Assembly (NCBI GenBank): GCA_025449115.1
Contig: JAHLKC010000218.1
Location: 1 to 41,208 of the forward strand
Direction: 5' to 3'
DNA: 41,208 bases
Source: Chytridium lagenaria
Lineage: Eukaryota; Chytridiomycota; Chytridiomycetes; Chytridiales; Chytridiaceae
Shown here piece by piece: positions 1 through 11,695 of the stretch (position 1 is its first letter; the number at the start of each line of letters is the position of its first letter). The notes beneath the pieces are model-generated. The model was not told the origin of the DNA, did not search any database, and saw nothing but the letters and a program-made list of their open reading frames with translations. Both the position numbers and the translations under genes were made by a program.

Positions 1-1953
1 CCTGGTGCGTTGCTCCAGAAGTACAATCCCCTGGCATTATTCCCTCGGGAACTTAAGCTCTTTGTATACGACAGCTGGAGTCTCTTTGTACCTTTCCGTA
101 CAAGCTGGGACGTTATTCCGAAAGACGCTGAACCCGCCAAATTGACTTCACCGGACCTTTCCGCTCCTTCTCCTAAGACCGAAGCTGCATTGGCCGTCGT
201 CTGAGAGAGCTCGAAAAGACCCTCAATGCTGTCATCCACCGCATCTCTGCTGACTCGACGAAAGTTGCTTCGGTGACTACGGATTCAGCAAAGACTGCCT
301 CCGACCTTGGAGGACTTTCTGATCGCCTTCAAAAATTGACGGAAAGGTTGGAGGTCTTCATGGACACGCAGACCAAATTTTCGGATAACTTTCAGGATCT
401 TTAACGCATACCGTTATTGGTCTTCGTGGAGAACTTGACGCGCTTAAAAAATCATTGGACGGCTTGTCACCCTTGCCGAAGGATCTGCAGGGTTTAAAGA
501 CTTCTCTTACGGCTTTGAATAGTCGTGTATTGGCGGTTGAGAAACGGCCTACACCACTTTCGGAAAAAGAAATGGCTAAGAGGGTGATTGAACTGGTGAA
601 GCAGCAAGTTCCTAGCATGCTGGTTGCTTCTGTGGACGAGAAAACCAAGGCAGTGCAACTTGATCCCAATTTCCTATTACATCTCAAAAAACAATTTGCA
701 AGCCAGGTTGATATGGAAAATGTCAAGGTGGTTGCTACAAAGTTGGAGCAGGAGACCAAAACTGTTGAGAGCGCGCAAGCGAAGATTGAGAAACAGGTTT
801 CGGGACTTTCAGCTGAAGTTAAGGCGAAGAAGGTGCAGGCGAAGGGTATTTCGGTGGATGAGTGAAGAAGATTGTGGATGAGAAGGCTGCGGCTTTAAGC
901 TCGAAGAAGGAGCTTGAAGGGATGGTTGCGAAGGCAAAGGTCGAGATGGGGCAGGCATTGGAGAAGTCGCTGAAGACCAAGGCTGATGCTGCTGTAGTTG
1001 ACGGTCTGCTGGACGAATCCAACTTTATTAAGGCTAACAAAGATCGACTTGAGGCTATTTTGGGAGGGAAGAGTGACGGTGGCTCCGTCATTCTTACCAA
1101 ATCTGAAACCCTTGCTCTTCTCGAGGAGCAATTTGGAAACATTCGCTCTGCACTCTCAACCGAAGCTGCCACGTTTGCCGCAGAGCACTCTGCGTCCCAT
1201 GACGCCGAATCAGAGAAAAAGCTGAAATCTTTTGCAGAGAAATTTGTAACTGAAGCTTTGAAGAAATACTCAGCCGATGTTGTTGCCCGACCCGATATGC
1301 TTTGGCTTCTGCAGGAGCTTACGTTGTGGGGGCCTTGACGAGTTCATCGCTGAAGGTGGATAATCCGAGTTGGGTGGGGAAGATGTTTGGGCTGAAGAAA
1401 CCGAGAGGGTATGGACCGAGTTTGGCACTTTCACCTTACACGCTTCCGGGTTATTGTTGGTCAATGGAAGGTAATTACTATATCTTTAATTTATTTTTTT
1501 TGTAATGTTAATTATTGTTTTATATAGGCTCGTCTGGTCAACTCGGCGTCCACCTCGCCCGCGCCGTTATTCCCCACGCCTTCACATCGACCATATGAAA
1601 AGCGATCTCGCTTTCGGCCCAAAAGATTCATCGCTCTCAGCGCCCCTAAGGATGTTGAGCTCTGGGCCGTCTACGATGTCAATGGATTCAAGACCAAGAA
1701 CCTTGATGACCTTAAATTCCGACTCCTTCCACCTGCGTCATCGACGTTACCAGCTGGGATACTTCTTGCCATGCATCGGTTTGATCCTTATGCGACGGAT
1801 GTGCAGACATTTGCTGTGAGGTCGGAGGCGGTAAAGTTTATGAAGAACAGCGGGAGGATGCCGAGTGTTGTTACTGTGTTGAGGGTGTTGAGTAATTGGG
1901 GGAATGGAGAGTATACGTGCCTGTATAGGTTTAGGGTGCATGGGAGTGAATGA
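1..1953 (+). CDS. SUN-domain (Sad1/UNC-84) protein, 5' end outside window
   Basis: The C-terminal half is a SUN domain, the nuclear-envelope module that binds KASH peptides in LINC complexes. Visible parts include SAGAYVVGALTSSSL, PSWVGKMFGL, GYCWSMEG, GQLGVHLARAVIP, ELWAVYDV and the closing YRFRVHG. Upstream (about 200-1260) is a long Lys/Glu-rich heptad-like coiled coil, as expected for a perinuclear-space stalk. One intron, 1471-1527, splits GG of MEG-SSG. The reading frame is broken near 194, 400, 862, 1296, 1584 and 1645; each break is cured by adding one base to a short run, with no loss of similarity on either side, so I treat this as one gene with consensus errors. Any transmembrane segment and N-terminus lie before base 1. 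The stop is TGA ending at 1953. The fold assignment is firm; which SUN paralogue it is cannot be told. Confidence 0.85.
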
Positions 1954-3112
1954 TTTGTTTGTTGATGGGAGTGTGGGTAGGTCTTATTCAGATGCTTTTT
2001 TTGGAGGGTGTTTTCTTCCGTCTTTTTTTTTTTCCTGCCTATATTTTTCTCAAGGTCACATTTTCTTCGCTTGTAATTTGAGACTGCTTTCGGTGTTGTT
2101 ATTGGAGTATTGTGGACGTTCTGCGTGCTTGCTTTGGAGTTATTGTGGTATTATTTTTGGCAGAGTCTTCTTTCCCCTCCCTTCCTGAGATATATGTATT
2201 TAAATGTGAAAAGAATGTGATATATGCTTTCGCATGATTAATGTGCTTGAAAGGAGTGGAGTTACGCTGAAAGTACGGAGTAGCCCAGTTATATTGAACA
2301 AAAAGAGAACAGAGAACTTCTGATATATTTTACAAAGGTTTCAAATTTTGTTTTTTTGTAGAATAAAAAATAACTCGTTCCGTTCATTTGGAATGCCCAA
2401 AGCCCCTTCTCTCCGTCTTATGTTTTTCTTCTGCCTCACCTCCATTATGCGTCATTGAACTCATTATGATCAATGTGACCGGTTTCAACTATTCTTACGT
2501 ATGATACGCGTATGTATAACCAATATTCGCTTACGAACATGCATATGGATTTCGTTGTAAGAGCTTAAGCAGCGTGGAACGACAAAGACAGGGACTTTCA
2601 CTTTTAATGTGACTAACCGCTCGTCATCTCCGAACAATATCGAATATTAGAACACGTTCTTGTGTCTTTTCCCCATGGCCGTTTGGCAAGGTTAATTGAC
2701 GATTGTTTACTAAAGTATGGTGAGGGTTACGAACCAGATTTGTAAGTTGATGGGGATCTTTTGATTTGGACCCATCAAGGGTTTTAAGGTCATTTACTCT
2801 GTAAAGCGACTTTATGTTGACACCTTTTCTTTTCAGGATGCCTCCGTTATATGCTTAAGGTCTTGGTGAAGGCATGCAGGAGAGACTGTTGTAACTCAAA
2901 AACATGATAACAGGTATCGAGTCAAATTGAATGTATTCAATTGTTGTCGCAAGTGCGGACAAATAGATTAATACAAAAAGCATGCCGATTTCCTGGTCCT
3001 CACACTTCATGCTGATGTCCAGGCGAGATGATTGCGGTATATTATTTAGCGTAGAGGCATTGCATTGTAATCTGTGAAACCCTCGCAACACTTCATTATG
3101 CTAAAGACCGAT
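1954..3112. other. Intergenic space between convergent genes, no gene seen
   Basis: This 1.16-kb stretch separates the 3' ends of the SUN gene (+) and MAK16 (-). It is AT-rich, with T-runs after the SUN stop suited to a 3' UTR. I found no ORF with recognisable protein features, no tRNA-like structure and no clear repeat. Confidence 0.5.
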
Positions 3113-4297
3113 TCAAGGTCTGTCCTGCTCATGCTCCTGCTCGTACTTCGATGACGACGTGCGGATTTCCTATAAAACAAAGATCAGCGTCCATGGCAAT
3201 TGAGTATAAATGTTCAAAAGGAACTTACGTCTCTTTGCTGCCGGCTTTTTCTTATCAGCCGCAATCCTTTTCGCCTCTCCCTCCTGATCGTCATCCGTCT
3301 TCCTCTTCTTTGATAAAGTGGGAATGTCGTACACATCATCCTCAATCCCTGCTTCTTCATCCTCTTCATCATCCGACACGTCCGACACAAACTCTCTATC
3401 AAACGTCTCGTCATCTTCCTCCATCCCCTCTTCATCTTCATACTCCACCTCCTCTCATCCTCTCCTCCTCCTCCTCTCCATCTCCCCATCCTCCATCTCC
3501 TCAATCCGATCCAACGCATTTTCAAACGCCGTCAAATTGGCATTCACAATACCATCACTTCCATAGACGCCCTTCTTCAATCGCTCCAACAACTCCTTCT
3601 CAATAGCAAATTCAAGACGTGCTGCTGCTTCAGCTTTAAGCTCGCGCCGGCTTTCACGTTTATCGAGTTTGTGCTTGATGCCTTCGAGTTTTGGGGCAGA
3701 GGTTTTAAGGGAGATGCGACGTGAACGAATAAGGTACTGGGTGATTTTTGTCATGCGTTGTTTGCATTTGTGGATGGAGAAGTTGGGCCAGTGTTCGAGT
3801 TCTTTATCAATCTTTTAAGCGCATCAACTTTGATTCCTTGCAATGGGAGGGATTAGTTACCTGTGCGATGGCTGTTGCATAATTCTTTGAAAGCTTTACT
3901 CGTTCCCAAAGTTTTGACGGTGTATGTGCTCGTTCAATTGTCTTCATGTATAGATAAAGGATACCTGTTTGTTAGGTTAGTAATAAAATGATAAAATGAT
4001 AGGGTATTCGTTACCATTGACTTCTTTGACGGTGGCGTAACGGGAATTGGCAAGAGGACATGACTGACGATTACAGAGACCAGAGACATTGTATTCGTTG
4101 CGGCAGAATGTGGATTGGACGGTTCTAAGGACCGGTTAGGATCTTCAATACTGATGACGAAAGCTTACTTGACTTTGTAGGAACAGAATTGATGGTTGAT
4201 GGTCTTCCAGATAACCTTTTATTTCAAGGTGGTGAGTTGCGTGGCATACTTGGTGCTGCATTGAGATGGAACCTTTACTCACCTCGTCGACTTGCAT
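3113..4297 (-). CDS. MAK16: Mak16, 60S ribosome biogenesis factor
   Basis: Mak16 is a nucleolar protein needed for 60S (25S rRNA) maturation. Translation from ATG 4297 gives MQVDE, then exons reading [81 protein letters not shown] and [15 protein letters not shown], all landmark Mak16 segments including the N-terminal Cys cluster. At least five short introns are needed; the first follows codon 5 (4282). The C-terminal half is acidic, then basic (KRRK), as in the family. A TGA near 3450 interrupts the GA-rich acidic tract and is probably an indel in low-complexity sequence. The last exon follows an intron ending near 3170; its frame is uncertain, so the stop is at 3129 or, if the acidic [10 protein letters not shown] tail is used, 3113. 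Confidence 0.9.
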
Positions 4298-4667
4298 GAT
4301 GGTTTGTTGCTCGAAAACGGAATGTCACGAAGCGATGAAAAAAAAAAAAAGTTTGGATCGGTTGTTGCACAGAGAAATATGACGGCTCGCAACACTCGTT
4401 CATGACTCGTTGGATAGGCGCGCATGCCGCCAGTGTTAAAAAGGGAAAATGACATCGGCATGGCTTAAGTATCAAGAAAAGTATCAAAAACTGTAAAAAA
4501 GTGTATTGACGAAACGAGGTTTAAACTCATTAAATATTCCAAAAACTATGAGGCATCAAATTTCCGCCTCCTTTAACAACAAATAAGAAAGTAATAAGAG
4601 GCAAGACAAAAAAACATCGAAAGAAAACGTTCTCCAATAATAGTACCACACTGGGTAAATAGATATT
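4298..4667. other. Intergenic, MAK16 upstream and WS/DGAT 3' side
   Basis: This is the space between the MAK16 start and the WS/DGAT stop, both on the minus strand. It has a poly-A run (about 4338-4350) and AT-rich sequence. No coding potential was seen. Confidence 0.4.
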
Positions 4668-6546
4668 TCACGCCGCTTTCACCTTCACGTCCCCTTTCCC
4701 ATCAATGGCCGCGTTCTTAGCGCTCTCCAACAACTCCGCAAACACAGTATTGAATTCATCCACGATACTTTGCGCAGCACCGGTTGCGAATAACAGGTCA
4801 TTGTCGTCACGATCAATCATAACGGAGATGGACACCTGGTTACGGTACGTGTAGATAGTGCAGCCAAGAGAGTTGGGGAAGGATTGGGGAATAAAGGATA
4901 TGATTTCTTTGATGGGTTCGCCGGCCCAAGGGAGGGCGGTGGAAGGACCGGGGACGTTGGTGACAACAGCGTGAATGCGGTTGAAGCCAACAGTTTTGGC
5001 ACTAAAAACCATGTTAGAAACCTGCGGTGGGAGTGATAGCGCGAGACTCACATCTTGGGCACAAATTGAGGAAGCAAGTAGCCAAGTCCAGTAGCCCAAT
5101 AGTTGAGAATGGGCTCGGGATTACCCTTCTTTGCCTTCATGCGCTTGTTGAATTGCCGAACTCCAGACACGATGTCACCATTAGCGAGAGGAACATTAAG
5201 GACGTCTGAGGCGCGATAAATTTTTAACATTAATTAAAGACATTATACTGTAGAAGAACAAGTAGACAAAAAATAACTTACATCCACTCGTTTTGTTTGA
5301 AACTGACCAATCATCCATCCTCCTCAATGACGTCGGAATGAAGAACCAAAACCCTCCAAAATCCTTCACAGCACCCCTCTCATCCAAATATCTCTCAATA
5401 GCAGCAGCAAGCGAAGCCGTCAACACATCATTAACAGTCACGCCCAATGCGTTCTTCACAACCTTGACATCATCCAACGATACCTCTGATGACCATCCGA
5501 CCTGCTTATTAGCTGTACGAGTCGTCCGTGCGAACGCACGCTTCTGGGAGAGGAGGAGGAGGACGATGTTGAGGACATAGAGGAAGAGAAAGTGAATGCT
5601 AAGGAAGAACCCGATGAAGGTATTAATGAGTGGTTGGATGGGATTTTTGGGAGACTTTGATGTGGGTTTCGCTTTGGTGACTTCAGTCGCAGCTGCGTCC
5701 TTTCCAACTACTTGAGGAGTGGCGGGAGGTGTGGCGTTGCGACCAGCAGAGTATTGGAGGGAGCTGCGGTCCTTAGTGGGGTCGAGTGATGCGACGTAGC
5801 TCAGAAGGTTTCGGACAAAACCCTGGCCATCTGCGATGCAGTGCTAATTGTGCAAAGAAAATATATACGATTAGTACATCGCTCAGGAATTACTGTGGGC
5901 TGTGGGTGATAAAAATGACATACGTGGGCCTTCAGAAACAGAACGCAACCACCGTCTTCAAGTCCCTCGTAGAAGACAGTGTCCCAAAGAGGTTTCGAAA
6001 AATCGAACTTTTCAGATATCTGCTCACCCAACTTGATGGCAAGCTGAGCTTTCGTTCCGGGAGATTCCTTTAACGCATCAACAGTTAACATTTGTGACCG
6101 AAATTTGAACTCAAGCACATGTCCTTACCAGCTTCACAACACGGAAGTGGTCATCAATGTTAAGAGGTACGTCCTGCCATGCGTTCCTTCCAAATATTCC
6201 TTTTCCGGGAACAAGAATACGATGGCAGCATTCTGTGTGTTTTGCGAAGTCGTGGACTTGATCTCTGATCTGGGCTGGGTCGACATGGGAGTCAAAAGTG
6301 TAGATGGACGAGACAGTCATCTGTCTCAAGATCATATTAGCGCAAAGAAAGACGGATTCGAAGAGTTACTAATGGAGAAGTGGATATTACCAGATGGTGG
6401 TCATCCTCAATAGCCAAAAACACATTGTCGAGGCCTGTCAGATACTGAGTGCCTTGCTTCTTCTTCACGTCCTTCTTGCTAGCACTGATAGCATCTTTGG
6501 TGCCCGTCATTGGCTCCACAAGCTGTGCTCCTTCGACGCAAACCAT
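4668..6546 (-). CDS. Wax ester synthase / diacylglycerol acyltransferase (WS/DGAT)
   Basis: This enzyme family esterifies fatty acyl-CoA to long-chain alcohols or diacylglycerol at membranes and lipid droplets. ATG is at 6546. The N-terminal part has the family's opening block (YLTGLDNVFLAIEDD). The active-site motif HHxxxDG is present as HHCIADG, but the two His codons lie on different exons: KAH ends at an exon edge (donor GTATGT) and HCIADGQG starts the next. A hydrophobic stretch (FIGFFLSIHFLFLYVLNIVL) follows, then TVNDVLTASLAAAIERYL and the C-terminal domain (VVTNVPGPSTALPWAGEPI, SLGCTIYTYRNQVSISVMID). The stop is at 4668. About five introns. The family is best known in actinobacteria and plants; the fungal copy looks native, with spliced introns. 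Substrate cannot be read from sequence. Confidence 0.85.
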
Positions 6547-7174
6547 TTTTGTCTGATGTGATGATGCTTGACGTAATCGATCTGAGAGTGTGCTGATGTC
6601 GAGTGAGCTGGGTGTGTGAGGAGTGAGGAGAACCCTTGGGATAAAAGGGTATTTATAGGCTGACAATTCATTCCGTCATTTCATGCAAGCCACAGAAGAT
6701 TTATGACAATCTCGACTTTGTTGTGCCGATATTCATCCGAGACTAAAAATGATATAAATAGGCAATGACGTCGTATCCTTGTATATTGGAAAATGTCGTA
6801 TCGTGTAGATGCGCTCTCGATGGATGCGTGATAATCCCGTTCCCCGTCGTTCGGCTATTCCGCAATATCGTCACTGCGCGTATTCCACGGTTACCTTCGG
6901 ACATTGTTGCAGCTGTAGTTCCTAAATTACTTGTAATCACGTCTGATGTGAAGTTGAGCTTTATTTATTAAAGATAACGGGATAGTTATCATCGGCAAAA
7001 GCCTTAAATACAAATCACCATCGTTCAGATATTGTTTTAGCCGCAAACTTTGATCATTTTGCGCGATTTGATGAAAGTCTCTCTTAAAGCCTCGGCATAC
7101 TTGAAATGAATATAAAAAGCACCTCTAAACATCTTACCGTCATCTCCACCAATCCTTAACAACTAAACCAAACC
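6547..7174. promoter_or_regulatory. Divergent intergenic promoter region with TATA box for secreted copy 1
   Basis: This segment lies between the WS/DGAT start (-) and the secreted-protein start (+). A good TATA box (TATAAAA) sits at 7111-7117, 58 bp upstream of ATG 7175, and a CT/CA-rich leader follows. None of it is shared with the promoter of copy 2, apart from the hexamer context gaatataaaa. Confidence 0.5.
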
Positions 7175-8498
7175 ATGCACCTCAAATCCATTCTCGCCAG
7201 TGCGCTCAAGTGCACTCTCGTCGGCTCGATCCTTATCGCCCAAGGCGCGCGTCCCACTGACGCGCTTGCCCTGTACCGTCGCGCCGAAGCCCCTCAGACG
7301 ATTTCCGTCCACATTCCTTCCAACGATGCCTCCACGTCCCCCGACATTGCCCAGTCTGCTCAATACAATGGAGGTGTTGCCGCTGAGCCCGAGGAGGAGA
7401 ACGCGGACGCTGCCCAGTACGTCGAACCTGAAGAAGAAGGTGACGCTGCCGCCGACCCCGAAGAAGAGGACGCTCAGCCTGCTCAGTTCGAGCCTGAAGA
7501 AGAAGGCGACGCCGCCGTCGACCCCGAAGAAGAGGACGCACAGCCTGCTCAGTATGAGCCTGAGGATGAAGGTGACGCCGCCGCGGACCCTGAGGAGGAA
7601 GACGCTCAGGCCGCACAAGCCCCTGAAGACTTTACACCGGAGGCTGAAGGTGCGGACATGGCTGAACCTGCCGCCTCCGATGACTTCATCCCAGAATCCA
7701 ATGTGTCGGTTGCCTCCGCACCTGAAGATGACGCATCCACTGCGGATGTAGAAGCTGCTGGATCCAAAAACCATGGGGGTCGCCGTCACAGGAAGAGAAG
7801 AGTGAGGTACACCCGTACTCGTCGCGTGTTCAGGAAGAGGATCGGAGTCTTGAGGGATAGATTGAAGATGGCTGGAAAGAAGGGGAGCAAGAAGGCGTAT
7901 GGGTTGACGTATTACCACAAGAAGACCAAGTATCCGTAAGTATAATTGTATAATTCAGTATTAATGACGTGTACTCACAATCAACTGTGCGATCACATTA
8001 GCACTGCTTACGCGTCAGGTGTTTCTGCCGCTCCCTCCGTCTACGGTTCCGCGGCTTACTACGGCACCTCAGGTCCCGCGGCTTTGACCTCCAGCGCCCC
8101 TGCGATCCAACCGGAAGAGGATATCACGTACAAGAAGGTCCACGCGTCTGGAAAGTCGGGAGTCGCTGGGTCCAAGGTTGCGGAGAAGATTAGGTTGCTT
8201 GCTGACAAGAGGAAGAGGAGGTCCAAGAGCAAGGTCCGGATTCACCTCTAGATGGTGATTCTTGGACTTTGTTTAAAATATGGAGTTGGTGGGATTTTGA
8301 GCTGGGCTGAGTTTATAGTGAATTTGATTCGTTAGCTGCGGTTAATTCTTATCTGCCTTTCGTTACCATGTAATTGAAGTTTCTCAGTTGTTGGTCATTT
8401 ATCTTGCTCATATTTGTGCATATGGTTAGTTTCAATAAATTTTGAATGTTCTTGTTACGTTTCAATATCAAAAACCGCGTCATTATTCTACACTTTTT
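7172..8498. repeat. Arm 1 of a 1.3-kb near-identical inverted repeat
   Basis: The 1327 bases here match the reverse complement of 22545-23866 (1322 bases). Identity begins at acc just before the ATG and ends at cacttttt, 247 bp past the stop codon. Across the coding part and the 66-bp intron I see one difference (codon 3, cac versus caa). The 3' UTR carries a few: two substitutions, two single-base length changes in T runs and a 5-bp acgtt indel. The flanks are unrelated on both sides. Confidence 0.95.
7175..8251 (+). CDS. Secreted acidic-repeat / basic-domain protein, copy 1
   Basis: I do not recognise this family. Exons 7175-7935 and 8002-8251, joined over a 66-bp intron, give 336 residues. 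In order: a likely signal peptide (about residues 1-30, hydrophobic LVGSILIA, then ALA); a YRRAEA site that a Kex2-like protease could cut; about 70-160, tandem units of about 22 residues of the type PEEEGDAAADPEEEDAQPAQ (three close copies plus a degenerate first); a linker rich in Ala, Glu and Asp; then a strongly basic block starting GGRRHRKRRVRYTRTRR and continuing to YYHKKTKYP; then a Ser/Ala/Tyr/Gly linker and a basic tail (DKRKRRSKSKVRIHL). Charge is thus sharply split, acidic then basic. The near-identical copy 2 lies inverted 14 kb away. An acidic segment masking a cationic domain is an inference. Confidence 0.85.
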
Positions 8499-8568
8499 CA
8501 GATCATTCAGGCATATTACGATGCTAAGTATTGCCGTTCTTGCTTTTCTAAATTATTTCCTTTCACCC

Positions 8569-9381
8569 TTACACAGGCCGTAAAACGTGATGTAAAAACG
8601 GCATCAACAACTCCCTCGTTGTACCCTGCATCAATCCCCAAACCCCTCCAAACGAAAATCCAAGACACAGACCCGCCACCACCTGTATCCATGTATGATG
8701 CCCCATCCTCACGCGCGACCATCCCACAGACGTTGCGAATCCATTCACGGCGAGTGCCGCTGCTATTCTAGCAGGATTAATCCAAGAAGCTGTCCATGGT
8801 GACGAAGTGTCCATGAAATGATATGAGAGAAAAGATCCAAAGAAGGCGAGTGCGGCGGAATGGGATGATGGCATGCCGTACGGTGAAGATTCCTGGCCGG
8901 ATGTTACTTTTGCCATGTACTTTTTGGCAACAGAGGAATTTATAATACGAGGTGGGGAGGTCGGACGGGGTTGCTTTATAAGTTTCTTGAGTGCTTTGGC
9001 TGCGTTTTTGTAAAAGAAAGGGCAATGATGTATATACAGGTATTTAGATTTAAGGAGTTAAAATACAAAAGTAGTTAAAAAATAAAGCACCAGTTAATGA
9101 GCAGAGCACTGCACCTGCACCGCCGTAGACAGCAGTGAAGGATCGGGTGTAGATGATGGTGACTGCTGTGATGGAGATAACGATAGTACTCATCTACAGC
9201 CAAGGTTAACTAGAGGATCCGGTAGCAAGAACAAAGGAGAGGAAGCGCACCTCTCTAAAGAAAAGTATGAGAGGATGCTGTCTCCTATCAGGTCCCTTGC
9301 TGTGGCCTCCTGCGCCCCGGGCATCACCATTTTTTCGATGATGATCTTGATGGCTGACATCAGCAGCAACGGCATTCCCAT
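8569..9381 (-). CDS. PAP2-family lipid phosphatase (dolichyl-diphosphatase-like)
   Basis: The three PAP2 phosphatase signatures are present: KKLIKQPRP (KxxxxxxRP), YGMPSSHSAA (PSxH) and SRVRMGHHTWIQV (SRxxxxxH). The Gln after the last His, where many PAP2 enzymes have Asp, is as in dolichyl diphosphate phosphatases (Cwh8/DOLPP1), so ER dolichyl-PP recycling is a reasonable guess. Hydrophobic helices surround these motifs. An intron at 9000-9090 joins CSLTG to AKALKKL, and another ends just before ATG 9193 (MSTIVISITAV). The first exon probably starts at 9381 (MGMPLLLMSAIK); joining it in frame needs one base in a T run near 9265. The stop at 8569 lies about 70 bp beyond the repeat edge. It is divergent from the thiolase gene with about 200 bp between starts. 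Confidence 0.8.
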
Positions 9382-9583
9382 CCCTTGTCCGAGGAGGCCT
9401 TTGCGCCATTTACAATTTGAGGGCCGATTGAGTAAGCAGAATTCGCACATTCACGTGACTTTTGAGCAGCATTTGTCCCCTCGTGATGGCGGTTAATAAA
9501 AGTCCGGCACTTCTTGCACATAAAAATCATCGTCCTCATCCCCTTTGCACCTCCATACACCTCCATCTCAACATCAACACATC

Positions 9584-11410
9584 ATGGTCTCCACTGCTTC
9601 AAAAGGACGCAAGGTCTACGTCGTCGGCGTCGGTATGACCCACTTCGACAAGCCTGGAAGGCGTCAGGTAAAGACCATCACATCATTCCTCCCACGATGC
9701 GCATTGATAGGCGATCAATCGACGTTTGAAGACGAAACTGACTGAGAATTGCATGAATGACAGGATGTTGATTACCCTGACTACGCTATGGAGGCTGCCA
9801 CCAAGGCTCTTCTCGATGCCAATGTCACTTACGATGCAGTTGAGTTTGCCGCAGTTGGCTACTGCTTTGGTAAGAGATCGTTTCTTTCCTTTCCGTGAAG
9901 ATACGGCATGCTGACTTTATTGATATTAACTGCACACTCTTTCAGGTGACTCCACTTGCGGTCAGCGTGCTCTTTATCAATGGGCTTAACCCAGATTCCC
10001 ATCGTCAACGTTAACAACAGTAAGACATCCTATTCCAGTTATTGACGATTTTATGTATCCTAAGTTTGTTTCTAACTCCACAATAGACTGCTCCACTGGT
10101 TCCTCCGCACTGTACCTCGCCCGCAACGCGGTCGCTGGTGGTCAAGCCGAATGCGCTCTCGCCCTCGGTTTTGAGAAGATGGCTCCCGGATCTCTCTCCA
10201 CCACTTGGAACGACCGTACCAACCCTATGGACAAATCCGTTGAGCAGATGATTGAGCTCCGCGGTTTTGACGCCGCTCCGTTTGCACCCCAGATCTTTGC
10301 GAACGCTGGGATTGAGTACATGGAGAAGTATGGTGGAAATACTGATGCGTTCGATATTATTGCCGCCAAGTCCCACAACCACAGGTACGTTTTGACGTGT
10401 AATCAAGTTACTTTGGCATCTAAACTTTATATTATTCATTTCTCTATACAGTACCCTCAACCCCTATGCGCAGTTCACCCAACCCTCTAGCGTTGAGCAG
10501 GTCAAGAAGGCCCGCAAGATCTTTGGCCCTCTTACCCTTCTCCACTGCTCCCCCACTTCTGACGGTTCCGGCTGTGCCATCCTCGCGTCCGAGGAGTTCG
10601 TCATCAAGCACGGTCTCGGTCCCCAGGCGATCGAGATTGCCGCTCAGTCTCTCGCCACCGATTCTATCCTTGCGCATGACCCTAATGATGAAAAGAAAAG
10701 CTGCATTGAGGTTGCCGGCTCAGATATGACAAGGAGGGCTGCCAACGATGCCTACAAGGCTACGGGTATCTCTCCCAAGGATGTATCTGTTGTTGAGCTT
10801 CATGACTGTTTCTCTGCCAACGAGGTAAAATACTGGCTAGCTTTTTAAATTTTATTGAATCAACCTTTTTTAACAATTCACATATACAGATGATCACCTA
10901 CGACGCACTTGGTCTTTGTGAGCCCGGAAAAGCAGCCGACTTCACTGCCTCTGGCGCCACCCATCTCCCTCAATTCTGGTCGGGCCCTCAGCCTACCCGC
11001 CGCGTCGTCGTCAACCCCTCCGGCGGTCTCATCTCCAAAGGTCACCCACTCGGTGCCACAGGTCTTGCCCAATGCTGTGAGCTCAACTGGCAGCTCGCGG
11101 CTGGACTGGGAAACGCCAAACCCAAAACCCACGTTACGCGCTTCAACATAACATTGGACTTGGAGGTGCTGTTGTTATCACGCTCTACAAGAAGCCAGAG
11201 GGGCTTCCCGCCCCTGGAAAATGGCAAGACCCTAGGGAGAGGTTTGGGTATAACCCAGCGACTGAGTGTAGGGATATCAGGGAGGAGGACTTTAAGAAGG
11301 TTATGAGTAGGAAGGGGTCATTGGCGGGGACGCCGTCAAAGTTGAAGCCGGATTGGCAGGAGAAGTTTGATAAAAAGGCGTCGACTGGTGGGGCTCAACC
11401 TAAGCTTTGA
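9584..11410 (+). CDS. SCPx-type peroxisomal 3-ketoacyl-CoA thiolase
   Basis: This is the thiolase part of sterol carrier protein x, which cleaves 3-oxoacyl-CoA in peroxisomes. Exons: 9584-9667, 9764-9869, 9946-10019, 10087-10384, 10452-10824, 10890-11410. Key segments: [30 protein letters not shown] with the nucleophilic Cys, the exon joint falling inside [28 protein letters not shown] with the catalytic His; and [17 protein letters not shown]. The SCP2 lipid-binding domain is absent; a short tail ends in QPKL, a plausible PTS1 variant (PKL). Two frame breaks, near 9981 and 11096, are each cured by one added base (tt and cc runs) and restore family-like text, so they look like consensus errors. 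AATAAA near 11504 may be the poly(A) signal. Confidence 0.9.
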
Positions 11411-11695
11411 GTTAGCGCTTTCCTTTTCTGACTGCATTTGACTTATCCTCACTTGACCATTTTAGTCACTTTTCCTCATACTTCGAACTGTTGTAAGAAA
11501 CCAATAAATGTCGAACACGTGACTTTTCTTAACATATCATTCTTTTTATTGATACATCCCAGAACAGGATAGGCAACAAAACAAGAAATTAAAATAGATA
11601 TCGCACACAGACTTTCGTTTACATTCTGCAGCTAGATAACTCAAAATAAATCGTCTTTTCCCCAAACCCCATCACTAGTCCACCCCAATCTTGCC

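Noticed and set aside
1..1953. SUN gene as a pseudogene
   Set aside because: Six frame breaks but no lost motifs and no in-frame stops once single bases are restored. The same kind of break occurs in many other conserved genes of the window.
2855..3091. 78-codon minus-strand frame between the SUN gene and MAK16
   Set aside because: No recognisable motif and no conserved-looking composition. It lies where MAK16's 3' untranslated region is expected.
3151..3606. Ser/Pro/His-rich plus-strand frame over MAK16
   Set aside because: It is the antisense image of the acidic and basic tracts of MAK16.
7163..7918. A 251-codon open frame antisense to the secreted gene (and its twin at 23120-23905)
   Set aside because: It is the reverse shadow of a GC-biased repeat coding region, has no promoter of its own and no family-like text. 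The sense frame has signal peptide, intron and repeat structure.
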